The notes under the pieces were generated by a model. The model had not been told where the DNA came from. It did no database searches and saw only the letters and a program-made list of their open reading frames with translations. Below, piece by piece: positions 17,780 to 24,857 of a stretch of DNA of 26,696 nucleotides; position 1 is the first letter of the stretch, and every line of letters begins with the position of its first letter. A program made the position numbers and the translations under genes. Origin of the DNA: CBCXVS01 sp965178525 (GTDB taxonomy: Bacteria > Tectomicrobia > Entotheonellia > Entotheonellales > Entotheonellaceae); assembly GCA_965178525.1 (NCBI GenBank), contig CBCXVS010000072.1, positions 1 to 26,696 of the forward strand, in the 5' to 3' direction.

Positions 17780-17874
17780 CTCGTATGTTCATTTCTGCCG
17801 GATGCGGTGCATCGGGCTCTTGACGGTACCAAGGGCTTGTCGCGCACGCAATCCGCTACACAAGGAGGTGTACG

Positions 17875-18180
17875 ATGGCGCCACAGCACGAAGAACTCAT
17901 CCGTTTGCAAGCGACGGCGCTGGCGCAATTGCAGCACGTCGATCTTCATACACCAATGCAGCAAATCCGCCAAGTTCTGGACGCCCTCCTCGACGTCCCC
18001 ACGTCCGCCCGCGCCGCCAATACGGCTTTTTCCCAACAGACGTCGGCCCTGCTCACCGTCCTCATGTGTGACACCCAACAGCTCTGTACCGCCATCCACA
18101 ACGTCATGGAACATGTCAGCCGCGCCCCGTCGGTATCGCATGCGGCGTCACGGTGCGCATTCTCCGCTGTCGGGGAGTAG
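17875..18180 (+). CDS. Small protein of unknown function
   Basis: This 101-residue ORF has a strong SD (AAGGAGGTG, 4-5 bases before ATG). It is mostly helical, with Gln, Leu and Ala-rich segments (LQATALAQLQHVDL, MQQIRQVLDALL, FSQQTSALLTVL) and two Cys. It has no signal peptide and I recognise no family. Its last 33 bases overlap the end of the sigma-factor gene on the opposite strand. The good SD is the main reason to accept it. Confidence 0.45.
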   Translation: MAPQHEELIRLQATALAQLQHVDLHTPMQQIRQVLDALLDVPTSARAANTAFSQQTSALLTVLMCDTQQLCTAIHNVMEHVSRAPSVSHAASRCAFSAVGE

Positions 18181-18827
18181 CATGCCGGCCACGGCCAGGT
18201 CCGTCTCCGGCATAGGCCGTTGCGCATGGCGCTCGGTGGGATGCCACGCCGTGCGGATGTAGCCCTGCGACACCGCATAGGGTTGCAAACGCGCCTGCAA
18301 TTTCTGCCGGCCACGGTAGAGGCGGCTCATCACCGTGCCCATGGGGCAGTCCATGAGCACCGACATTTCTTTATAGGAATACTCCAGGACATCGGCCAGG
18401 AGCACGGCGCTGCGGTAGGTCTCCGGCAATGCTTGCAGGGCATGGAAACCTCATCCGAGACCATATGCGGCAAAGCGGCGGTGAGGTCTGCCAGGTGCGT
18501 GAAGTCGGATGCGTCCGCCGCGGTGGGGTGGGTCTCGGGCGCGACCGGCTCGACGTGCTCGGTAATCACTTCCCGCGCTTGTTTACGCAGCTGGGAGAAA
18601 TAGAGATGGCGCATCATCGTCATCAACTAGGCGCGGGCGTTCGTTCCGGGCTCAAAGCGATGCAGGAAACGATACGCTTTAAGCAAGGTTTCCTGCACGA
18701 GATCCTCCGCCCGGGTGGCATCACGCGCGAGTTGCCAGGCCAGAGCGGTCAGGGCCTGCATGTGGGGAAAGACGAGTGCTTCGAATGCTTGGCTGCGTTC
18801 TGAGAGATGCTCCAGGGCTGGTGTCAT
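18148..18827 (-). pseudogene. ECF-type sigma-70 factor, broken by a stop and a frameshift
   Basis: This is an alternative sigma factor. Region 2 is FPHMQALTALAWQLARD, then ATRAEDLVQETLLKAYRFLH and PGTNARA. It is followed by TAG (18627-18629) exactly where this family has Trp (NARAWLxT), then LMTMMRHLYFSQLRKQAR in the same frame. Around 18440-18450 one base is missing, and region 4 continues in another frame: LQALPETYRSAVLLADV, YSYKEMSVLMDCPMGTVMSR and LYRGRQKLQARL. AAGGAG lies 6 bases before ATG 18827. A 227-residue product would result if both lesions were repaired. No anti-sigma gene is seen nearby. It lies downstream of arsR on the same strand and has its own operator-like site. Confidence 0.75.
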
Positions 18828-18856
18828 GGGGATCTCCTTAGGTATTGTTGCAGGTC

Positions 18857-18883
18857 TCTATATGGCAATATTGCTAAATACCG
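18857..18883 (-). promoter_or_regulatory. ArsR-type operator candidate upstream of the sigma factor
   Basis: On the minus strand it begins CGGTATTTAGCAATATTGCC, containing the 10-bp palindrome GCAATATTGC. It shares about 21 of 27 positions with the site next to the arsR start (19234-19260). Position: 30 to 56 bases before the sigma-factor ATG. Confidence 0.45.
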
Positions 18884-18927
18884 ATATTTTCGATGCACAC
18901 CGACATTCCCGCATGCGCGTACGCATA

Positions 18928-19233
18928 TCACGAGCCGACAGATTGGCGCCCGGCAAATGCACCGGCGAGTGCCCGGCGATAGGCGTCTAAGGTGGCCGCA
19001 ACAAAGGTATAGTAGTTGAATTGCCCTTCACGGCGCATGGTCACCAGATCGGCCTCAGCCAGAATCTTTAGGTGCTGCGAACAGGTCGCCTGCTTAATCG
19101 GAAACTGCTTCGCGAGATCCCCACAACACTGTTCACCACCTGTCGCCAGGGCCTGTAGGATGTTGAAGCGAGTCGGATCCGCCAGGGCTTTGGTAATCTT
19201 GATTACTGTGGATTGGTCCACCGGTCTCTCCAT
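18928..19233 (-). CDS. ArsR/SmtB-family winged-helix transcriptional regulator
   Basis: This 101-residue dimeric repressor has the ArsR fold: ITKALADPTRFNILQAL, then CCGDLAKQFPIKQATCSQHL as the helix-turn-helix, LKILAEADLVTMRREG, and QFNYYTF as the wing. Cys36-Cys37 and Cys51 could sense thiol-binding metals or redox state, but they are not in the classic ELCVCDL arrangement, so the ligand is unknown. A near-consensus promoter (19255-19283) overlaps an AT-rich inverted repeat adjacent to the start codon, which suggests autorepression. The gene diverges from the LLM oxidoreductase and precedes the sigma factor; both are possible targets. Confidence 0.88.
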   Translation of the reverse strand: MERPVDQSTVIKITKALADPTRFNILQALATGGEQCCGDLAKQFPIKQATCSQHLKILAEADLVTMRREGQFNYYTFVAATLDAYRRALAGAFAGRQSVGS

Positions 19234-19260
19234 CGGTATTTAAGTATATGGCTAAATATA
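19234..19260. promoter_or_regulatory. ArsR-type operator candidate at the arsR start
   Basis: TATTTA (19237-19242), 10 bases, then TAAATA (19253-19258) form an AT-rich inverted repeat. It touches the arsR ATG and overlaps its -10 box, a classical autoregulation layout. Confidence 0.55.
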
Positions 19261-19283
19261 CGAGCGTCGGCCCCGCCTGTCAA
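19255..19283 (-). promoter_or_regulatory. Sigma70 promoter of arsR
   Basis: On the minus strand: TTGACA, 17 bases, TATATT. It differs from consensus at one position. The -10 lies inside the operator-like repeat and only about 20 bases before the ATG, giving a very short leader. Confidence 0.65.
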
Positions 19284-19361
19284 GTCGGCGGCCCCGGCTG
19301 AGCAGCGTGCCTTTGGCAGCGTGACCGGCAGATATCTCGCGTCACCATCAAGCGTTCCGGG

Positions 19362-19389
19362 TTGACAGACGCGCGGTTGCCGATACAAT
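19362..19389 (+). promoter_or_regulatory. Sigma70 promoter of the LLM oxidoreductase
   Basis: TTGACA, 16 bases, TACAAT: 11 of 12 hexamer positions match consensus. Its expected transcription start is about 50 bases before the ATG. Confidence 0.68.
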
Positions 19390-19445
19390 AGGAGGCGGCT
19401 ACCCATACCATTTTTTCCGAGATATTGCTGCAAGGAGACGATCGC

Positions 19446-20633
19446 ATGATTACGAAATTTGATAGCTTGTATGCCGGCCATGTCGATATGGAAAACGTTG
19501 GCTACGCGGGGACGGCTGTCAACGACCGCTGGTTTGGCAATGCGCACCTGGCCACTGTATTTAGCAAGTCGGAAGCCATTTGTAAGACCATGGACCGCTT
19601 GGGCTTTGACACCTTCTGGATGGCTGAGCATCATTTTCAACCCGAAGGCTATGAATGTATTCCAAACGTATTGATGCTGGCGCTGCATTTGGCTCACATC
19701 ACGGAGCGTATTCGGTTTGGCTGTGGTTTCAACATTGCGCCGATGTGGCACCCCCTGCGGCTGGCTGAGGATTTTGCCACCGTCGACATTCTGACGGGTG
19801 GACGCGTGATCTTTGGCGTTGGACGCGGCTATCATACGCGCGAGGTCGAAACCTTCGGCTCGCCGTTGCTGGATCAACCGGCGAACCGCGAGCTGTTCGA
19901 AGAGCAGGTTGAAATCATCTTCAAAGCCCTGCGGGAAGAGAAATTTTCGCACCAAGGCAAACACTACACGATACCCCCCAATGTCCCGTACCGTGGCTAC
20001 GATCTAAAAGAACTCTCGGTGGTGCCGCGCCCGACCCATGAATTCGAGTGCTGGCAGCCGATCCAGAGCGCCTCCCAGCGTGCGCTGGAGTTTATGGCCA
20101 AGATGGGCATCAAAGGCGTCGTGGGCGGCGGTTCGGCCGAAGGTGGCGCCATGCATGGCGTCGTCATGGGATGGCAAGAGACACACAAGCGCCTCGGCCG
20201 CGAGATTGAGCTGGGTGCAGGTCTGGCGTTCGGGTATCATTTTTACCTCGCCAAGTCTCGTGAGGAAGGCATGAAGGCGGCGGCCAAGGCCTACGAAGAG
20301 AATCTGAAAATGTTCGGGCCACTGCGTCTGGTGCGGGCCCTGACGGATCAGCAGATTGAAGACATGGCGAATCCTGCCAAAGCCCCCCATGCCGGTCTGC
20401 CCACCATTGAGCAGGCGGTCGCCTCGGGCGGCGTCCTGTGCGGCACGCCGGAGCAGGTGATCGAGCATCTCAAGATGATCGAGGAGAAGTACCCGGGCCT
20501 GGATCGGGTGATGGTGAGCCATCCGGTTGGCACGCGTCAAGAGGTGATCTTGGAGCAAATGCAGTGGTTTGCCGAAGATGTGATGCCGGCATTCAAGGGC
20601 CAGCCGGTTGAGGAATTGGCGCCTGCCGATTAG
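19446..20633 (+). CDS. LLM-class flavin-dependent oxidoreductase (luciferase-like)
   Basis: This 395-residue flavin (FMN or F420) dependent monooxygenase-like TIM barrel belongs to the bacterial luciferase family. Signatures are LGFDTFWMAEHHF, RIRFGCGFNIAPMWHPLRLAED, ATVDILTGGRVIFGVGRGY (the DxxSxGRxxxGxGRG-type loop), GSPLLDQPANRELFEEQVEII and a C-terminal CGTPEQVIEHL. AAGGAG is 8 bases before ATG 19446, which is preferred over upstream in-frame starts. Such enzymes oxidise aldehydes, sulfonates, amines or other small organics, and the substrate is not predictable here. It diverges from arsR, so regulation by that repressor is possible, although the operator-like site is closer to arsR than to this promoter. 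Confidence 0.87.
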   Translation: MITKFDSLYAGHVDMENVGYAGTAVNDRWFGNAHLATVFSKSEAICKTMDRLGFDTFWMAEHHFQPEGYECIPNVLMLALHLAHITERIRFGCGFNIAPMWHPLRLAEDFATVDILTGGRVIFGVGRGYHTREVETFGSPLLDQPANRELFEEQVEIIFKALREEKFSHQGKHYTIPPNVPYRGYDLKELSVVPRPTHEFECWQPIQSASQRALEFMAKMGIKGVVGGGSAEGGAMHGVVMGWQETHKRLGREIELGAGLAFGYHFYLAKSREEGMKAAAKAYEENLKMFGPLRLVRALTDQQIEDMANPAKAPHAGLPTIEQAVASGGVLCGTPEQVIEHLKMIEEKYPGLDRVMVSHPVGTRQEVILEQMQWFAEDVMPAFKGQPVEELAPAD

Positions 20634-20640
20634 CGTATTG

Positions 20641-20732
20641 GCGCCGCGCGGTCCGAATGATGGCGCTTTTGTGTGACGGGCTGGGGTCGTACCGGCTGTG
20701 CCGGCCCGTCATCTCTTCCCACCGCAAGTGGG
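20641..20732 (+). other. Three consecutive hairpins downstream of the LLM gene
   Basis: Hairpin 1: GCGCC/GGCGC followed by TTTT (20641-20670), a possible terminator. Hairpin 2: TGACGGGC pairs with GCCCGTCA (20674-20711), with an inner CCGGC-TGT-GCCGG arm. Hairpin 3: CCCAC-CGCAA-GTGGG (20718-20732). The rest of 20634-20981 holds no clear gene. A 49-codon ORF at 20917-21063 has an AGAGGAG 10 bases upstream but overlaps the antitoxin and is unrecognised. Confidence 0.5.
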
Positions 20733-20981
20733 GCTGCCTATCGGCAAAATGACGGCCTAGCCCGCATGACATTACGTCCTACCGATTCGAGAGCCTTCGT
20801 CTATAACCGGAGACACGATACCCCATACTATCAACAGCAGAAAGCATTGGAGAAAAAAGGACAGATTTATTTTCGTTTTGTAGATATTCTCAAAAAGAAC
20901 AGAGGAGCACGCCATCATGGCAGAGACTACAGTCAAGAACAAGGTGCTAAAGGCCATTATGAGGAGCAGTGAGGTTATAAC

Positions 20982-21206
20982 ATGGAACCAAAAAGTGTTG
21001 AGCATAAAGCGCTTAGATTGCCCCCAGAAGAGCGTGCAAAACTCGCACAAAAACTGCTTTTGAGTCTCGAGGCTCTCTCTGAAGAGGAACTTGAGCAGGC
21101 ATGGCTCGTTGAGGCCAATCGCCGAGCACGCGAGCTAGATCGCGGGGAGATCCAGCCTGTCCCTGCGGAGGAAGTTCGACGCAAAGCGAGGATGCTGTTG
21201 AGGTGA
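20982..21206 (+). CDS. RelB-like addiction-module antitoxin component
   Basis: This 74-residue acidic protein is of the 'putative addiction module component' type. It has LRLPPEERAKLAQKLLLSLE, EELEQAWLVEANRRARELDRG and PAEEVRRKARMLLR, the usual helix-rich pattern with conserved LPxxER, W and ARxxELxxG. GAGG lies 8 bases before ATG 20982. Its stop overlaps the toxin start (GTGA), the normal antitoxin-then-toxin order. It would neutralise the ParE-like protein and autoregulate the pair. Confidence 0.8.
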   Translation: MEPKSVEHKALRLPPEERAKLAQKLLLSLEALSEEELEQAWLVEANRRARELDRGEIQPVPAEEVRRKARMLLR

Positions 21207-21559
21207 ATTACCAGTTTCACCCAGAAGCAGAAGCCGAGCATCTTGAAAGCGTTGCCTACTACGAGGAGCAGCAGCCAGGGCTGGGTGCGTCCTATCTTGC
21301 TGAATTCGAATCTGCCTTAGAGCAGGTTTGTGAGGCTCCAGGCCGTTATCCGATTGAGCAAAGACCGGATATTTGCCGCTACAGAACGCGAGTGAGAAAA
21401 AGCGGACAGCTTTATTTTCCTTATACCGTGAGGATTCTCTTCGATCAGGGCACGGCGCGATTTACGGAAACGGGCGCGCCCAGATGCGAACCCGCAACTC
21501 TTCACCCACCACGTCAAACTCCGGTTCACGTCCAGCGAGTTCACGAGAAAGGCGAATGA
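21203..21559 (+). CDS. ParE/RelE-like toxin, C-terminus truncated or replaced
   Basis: The GTG start overlaps the antitoxin stop. The N-terminal 86 residues match the ParE/RelE superfamily: QFHPEAEAEHLESVAYYEEQQPGLG, then SYLAEFESALEQVCEAPGRYP, DICRYRTR and FPYTVRILFDQGT. The typical end (VLAVAHxxRxPxYW) is absent. After about 21460 the frame reads into the antisense of the AlbA_2-type gene and continues with unrelated, Pro- and Arg-rich sequence. RVRKSGQLY before FPY is also unusual. The toxin is probably inactive or altered. Confidence 0.65.
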   Translation: MNYQFHPEAEAEHLESVAYYEEQQPGLGASYLAEFESALEQVCEAPGRYPIEQRPDICRYRTRVRKSGQLYFPYTVRILFDQGTARFTETGAPRCEPATLHPPRQTPVHVQRVHEKGE

Positions 21560-22661
21560 TGAGCCGCGGCACGCCCGTGCCAATGGCACTCATATGGCTC
21601 AGTTGTGTCAGGACGGTCGCAATCGCGCGATTGCGTTCGGCATGCACACCCAGTTTGATGTTGTCTAACGTGACCGAATTGGGCAGCCGTCCAGGGCTGC
21701 GAACCTCAAGATGGTCCCGAAACAAGAAAAGGCGAATCTGCGAACCGCTCAGACTATAGTCGCGGTGGGCGATGGTATTGACCACTGCTTCCCCCAGCGC
21801 TTTACGGTCGTATAGGAGAATATCTTCGCGGCGAAAGCCATGTTCGCGTGCCGGTACGCGGATATTGCGTTCTAAAAATGCCTGGGTGTCTTCAATAATC
21901 GTCGGCAGCCGACCCTTGATGTCGCGTCGGTCCAGAATATCGGAATCCTCATCATCGCCGGCGAAGGCGACAGCGGAAAGCCGACTTTGCGGCAGGAAAC
22001 GCTGCGGAAATACACCAAAAATCAGCACACATGCGACGCTCAAGGCGGGCTGACCGTCCAGATCGTAGAGCAGGCGCAGATTACGCAGGAGGGTTGGCAA
22101 GGTCATGCCACTTTGGGCCAGTTGATCCTCTAGCGCGTAACCGAACTGGCGTTCGTGATACGTCTCGAAGGCAGGCAGAGACAAATCCTCCAGACCAGCT
22201 CCAAGGACGGGACTTTCACCGTAGCGCAACTCACCAGCAGCCTGGGCAATACGGATGAGTTCACGCCCGGTGGCGTCTTTTTTGTCCTTTCCCACCCGGA
22301 CATAGAACCGTCCACCTGCGGTACGATACGGTTTTTGCCGGTTGAGTTCGGGCATGACACGTACCACAACGATGTCGTGTCCGTTGATCGTATAGGGTTC
22401 CAATATCGGGCTGATGGGCGGCATGCAGCGGTCACGGCAGAGGTGGGTCAGGGTTTGAAATGCCTCGTTGGCATGGTCCAGACCAGCTAGACTGCCGTCA
22501 TCATCCACACCGATGTAGAGGGCGCCGCCATCGCTATTGGCAAAGGCGACGAGTTCACCCGCCAAACTTTCCGGATTGTCGATCTGGCGTTTGAATTCGG
22601 TCGTATGGTTTTCACCCTGTGCGATAACGGAGCGTATGACATCTTCGTTGCTCGCAGGCAT
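21462..22661 (-). CDS. AlbA_2/Schlafen-domain and HATPase_c_4 protein (RecG-like C-terminal)
   Basis: This 399-residue protein has an N-terminal AlbA_2 (Schlafen-like) domain: GENHTTEFKRQI and LAGELVAFANSDGGALYIGVDDDG, then GRFYVRVGKDKKDATGREL. The C-terminal HATPase_c_4 part has LGEAVVNTIAHRDYSLSGSQIRL, LEVRSPGRLPNSVTLDNI and MSAIGTGVPRLI. Such proteins are annotated as ATP-binding or transcriptional-regulator-like and are often found in accessory and defence regions. Their biochemical role is poorly known. It is convergent with the toxin gene and its stop marks the point where the toxin similarity ends. A good promoter lies 109 bases upstream of the start. Confidence 0.85.
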   Translation of the reverse strand: MPASNEDVIRSVIAQGENHTTEFKRQIDNPESLAGELVAFANSDGGALYIGVDDDGSLAGLDHANEAFQTLTHLCRDRCMPPISPILEPYTINGHDIVVVRVMPELNRQKPYRTAGGRFYVRVGKDKKDATGRELIRIAQAAGELRYGESPVLGAGLEDLSLPAFETYHERQFGYALEDQLAQSGMTLPTLLRNLRLLYDLDGQPALSVACVLIFGVFPQRFLPQSRLSAVAFAGDDEDSDILDRRDIKGRLPTIIEDTQAFLERNIRVPAREHGFRREDILLYDRKALGEAVVNTIAHRDYSLSGSQIRLFLFRDHLEVRSPGRLPNSVTLDNIKLGVHAERNRAIATVLTQLSHMSAIGTGVPRLIIRLSRELAGREPEFDVVGEELRVRIWARPFP

Positions 22662-22769
22662 GCGTTACGCTCTCATAAGTTTAGGCGTTGCCCAACTTCC
22701 TAAAGAAACATCGTGACAACGGCCAGCAACATGTGTCATGGCGCGTCCTGCACGATGTATGTTAACACG

Positions 22770-22798
22770 ATGATACCTGTCAGCACTGAAAATATCAA
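22770..22798 (-). promoter_or_regulatory. Sigma70 promoter of the AlbA_2-type gene
   Basis: On the minus strand: TTGATA, 17 bases, TATCAT (4 or 5 of 6 matches each) in the AT-rich gap after the CoA transferase. The leader would be about 100 bases long. Confidence 0.45.
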
Positions 22799-22819
22799 TT
22801 TTGGCTCATCAGAGCTGTC

Positions 22820-24022
22820 TTAGCGCTTCGGCCCAATGGCTCCCACCTCGCGAATAGCGGCAATTTCCGCCTTGTCCATACCCAAGTGGTGCTGTAAGAC
22901 CTCATCTGTATGTTGGCCTAAAAGCGGGGCCGGCGCGCGGACGCTTCCCGGTGTTTCCGAGAGTTTGACCGGGACGCCCACAAGCTGTACCTTTCCTGCC
23001 ACCGGATGCTCGTTCTCGACGATCATCTCGCGGGCTTTGACCTGTGGATGCTCGACGACTTGGTCCATGGTATTAATGGAACCCATCGGAATACCATGGG
23101 CGAGCAGAATGGCTTCCCATTCCTCGTACGTCTTGGTAAGAAATACCGTTTGCAGGGTGTCAAGCAGCTCTTGACGATTTTGATTGCGGGCGCGATTCGT
23201 GGCAAAGCGCGGGTCATCCGTCATGCCATCGAGGCCCATGAGAGGGCAAAAAATCCGCCATAGACGGTCACTGCCCACAGCCAGGGCCAAATCGCGTGTT
23301 TGCGTGCGAAAGGTCTGATACGGCAACAATGCTTTGTAGGCCGTACCCATGGGCACCGGGACTTCACCGTCGGCCAAGTAGCTGCCAATCGTGCCTTGCA
23401 AGAGTCCCAACTGACCTTCCAGCATAGACACGTCGATGTATTGTCCTTTGCCGGTTTTATCCTTCACGCGCAGGGCGTTCATAATGCCAAAAGCCGCATA
23501 GATCCCCGCCGTCATGTCGGCAACGGACACCCTGTTGCGCACGCCCCGACTCCCCGGCTCCCCGGTGATGCTGATCATGCCGCTCTCGGCTTGGACGATC
23601 AGATCCAGCGCGACGCGGTCTTTATACGGCCCCGTCTGCCCAAAGCCCGAGACCGAGCAATAGATGATGCCGGGATTACGGCTCCGGCCCTGTTCGTAGT
23701 CAATCCCTAGTTTTTGCAGGGTCCCAACGCGGAAATTTTCCAGAACGACGTCACACTGCTCCACCAGACGAAAGAATATCTCTTTGCCTTGCGGATGCTT
23801 CAAATCCACCTCTATGCTCTTTTTGTTGCGATGCAGACTGACGAAATACGCCGTTTCAGAGTGGTAAAACGGCGGCCCCCAGCCCCGGGAAATATCTCCA
23901 GCTCCCGGTACTTCTAGCTTCATGACCTGGGCCCCAAAATCGCCTAACATCGTGGAGCAAAATGGACCTGCCAGGGCATGGGACAGGTCGAGAATTTTGA
24001 CATCCTCCAGTGGTAATTGCAT
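22820..24022 (-). CDS. CaiB/BaiF-family (class III) CoA transferase
   Basis: This 400-residue cytoplasmic enzyme moves CoA between carboxylic acids. Signatures: VKILDLSHALAGPFCSTMLGDFGAQVMKLE, NKKSIEVDLKHPQG, VVLENFRVGTLQKLGIDY, YCSVSGFGQTGPYKDR and ALDLIVQAESG, with the catalytic Asp at residue 140. DVSMLEGQLGLL and the C-terminal HPQVKARE with PLLGQHTDEVL complete the family pattern. The open frame extends to 24208, but GAGGAG stands 7 bases before ATG 24022 and homology starts there. It diverges from the peroxiredoxin. The acid substrate is unknown. Confidence 0.88.
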   Translation of the reverse strand: MQLPLEDVKILDLSHALAGPFCSTMLGDFGAQVMKLEVPGAGDISRGWGPPFYHSETAYFVSLHRNKKSIEVDLKHPQGKEIFFRLVEQCDVVLENFRVGTLQKLGIDYEQGRSRNPGIIYCSVSGFGQTGPYKDRVALDLIVQAESGMISITGEPGSRGVRNRVSVADMTAGIYAAFGIMNALRVKDKTGKGQYIDVSMLEGQLGLLQGTIGSYLADGEVPVPMGTAYKALLPYQTFRTQTRDLALAVGSDRLWRIFCPLMGLDGMTDDPRFATNRARNQNRQELLDTLQTVFLTKTYEEWEAILLAHGIPMGSINTMDQVVEHPQVKAREMIVENEHPVAGKVQLVGVPVKLSETPGSVRAPAPLLGQHTDEVLQHHLGMDKAEIAAIREVGAIGPKR

Positions 24023-24297
24023 CCGTGACTCCTCTGCCAGCTCGATACTCATGACCCCTCTTGGGGACGGCAAAGCTTGATCCTTCGGATGCATTACATA
24101 CATCATCCGACACGGAAAGGAAAGCTTTGTCCTGTCCAGCGGGGGCATCTGAGACGTGACATCGGTAGGGGCGATTTGATAGGGTATAGTTGGTGACATG
24201 CGAAACATGACGAACGCGAGACATGCAGCGAGGCCAGATGATGTCGTTGCTCAAACTTGTGCTAGATGGCGCCTGTGCCATACTGAGGAGGCCCAAA

Positions 24298-24729
24298 ATG
24301 CTTGAAGTTGGTACCGAAGCCCCGGATTTTACCGCGTCCGCCCATGATGGTTCGACCGTGACGTTGTCAGAGTTTCGGGGGAAAAGAGTCGTGTTGTGGT
24401 TTTACCCCATGGCCAATACCGGCGGGTGAACGACGGAAGGGAACGGGTTCCGTGACCGCTACCACGCGTTTAGCCAACAGAATGTGCAGATTCTCGGCGT
24501 GAGTTTCGATACGGTTGCCACCAACCAAGCGTTTGCCGAGAAGGCCGGTTTCCAGTTTCCTTTGTTGTGTGACACCGACTGTGTGCTGGGTAAGGCATAC
24601 GGCGCCGGGGATTCGGGCTTTGCCAAACGTATCTCCTATCTCATTGATGAACAAGGTGTGATTGCACGCGCCTTTGCCCAGGTGAGTCCGAGGACACACG
24701 CCCAGGAGGTGTTGGCGCTCCTCAGCTAG
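24298..24729 (+). CDS. Peroxiredoxin, probable selenoprotein (in-frame TGA at the peroxidatic Cys)
   Basis: This is a thiol peroxidase of the BCP/AhpC-TSA type, 143 residues including the TGA. GAGGAGG lies before ATG 24298. MLEVGTEAPDFTASAHDG and KRVVLWFYPMANTGG are followed by TGA (24427-24429). The same frame then continues TTEGNGFRDRYHAF, VQILGVSFDTVATNQAFAEK and FPLLCDTDCVLGKAYGAGD, and ends at TAG 24727. Family members read 'FYPxAxTpGCTxEgCxFRD': the TGA sits exactly on the peroxidatic Cys (position 44). Selenocysteine at this site is known in bacterial peroxiredoxins such as PrxU. The only other Cys are 91 and 95, either a possible resolving partner. If not recoded, the product would be a useless 43-residue fragment. 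Confidence 0.82.
24433..24453 (+). promoter_or_regulatory. Hairpin just after the TGA, SECIS candidate
   Basis: ACGGAA and TTCCGT form 6 perfect pairs around the loop GGGAACGGG. It begins 3 bases after the TGA and the loop starts with GG. Bacterial SECIS loops usually lie about 16 or more bases after the TGA; here the loop starts 9 bases after it, so this is only a candidate. A weaker alternative pairs GGT 24446-24448 with ACC 24455-24457. Confidence 0.35.
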
Positions 24730-24857
24730 TACGGCGTCCCGCAAAGGGTTCGTCGGGGTTGAGTTCGCTGAATGGGTTGTCCTGGCGGCGCTCAAACCGC
24801 CGACGGACTTCCGCCGGCGTGTACGAGGCTAGGAGACCGAGCTGGCCACCGAGAGGT

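Noticed and set aside
20772..21050. Hydrophobic minus-strand ORF of 92 residues
   Set aside because: It is antisense to the antitoxin and its leader, has no SD and no recognisable motif; the hydrophobicity comes from reading an A-rich strand backwards.
22820..24208. 462-residue form of the CoA transferase
   Set aside because: The extra 62 N-terminal residues have no family similarity, and a properly spaced SD marks ATG 24022.
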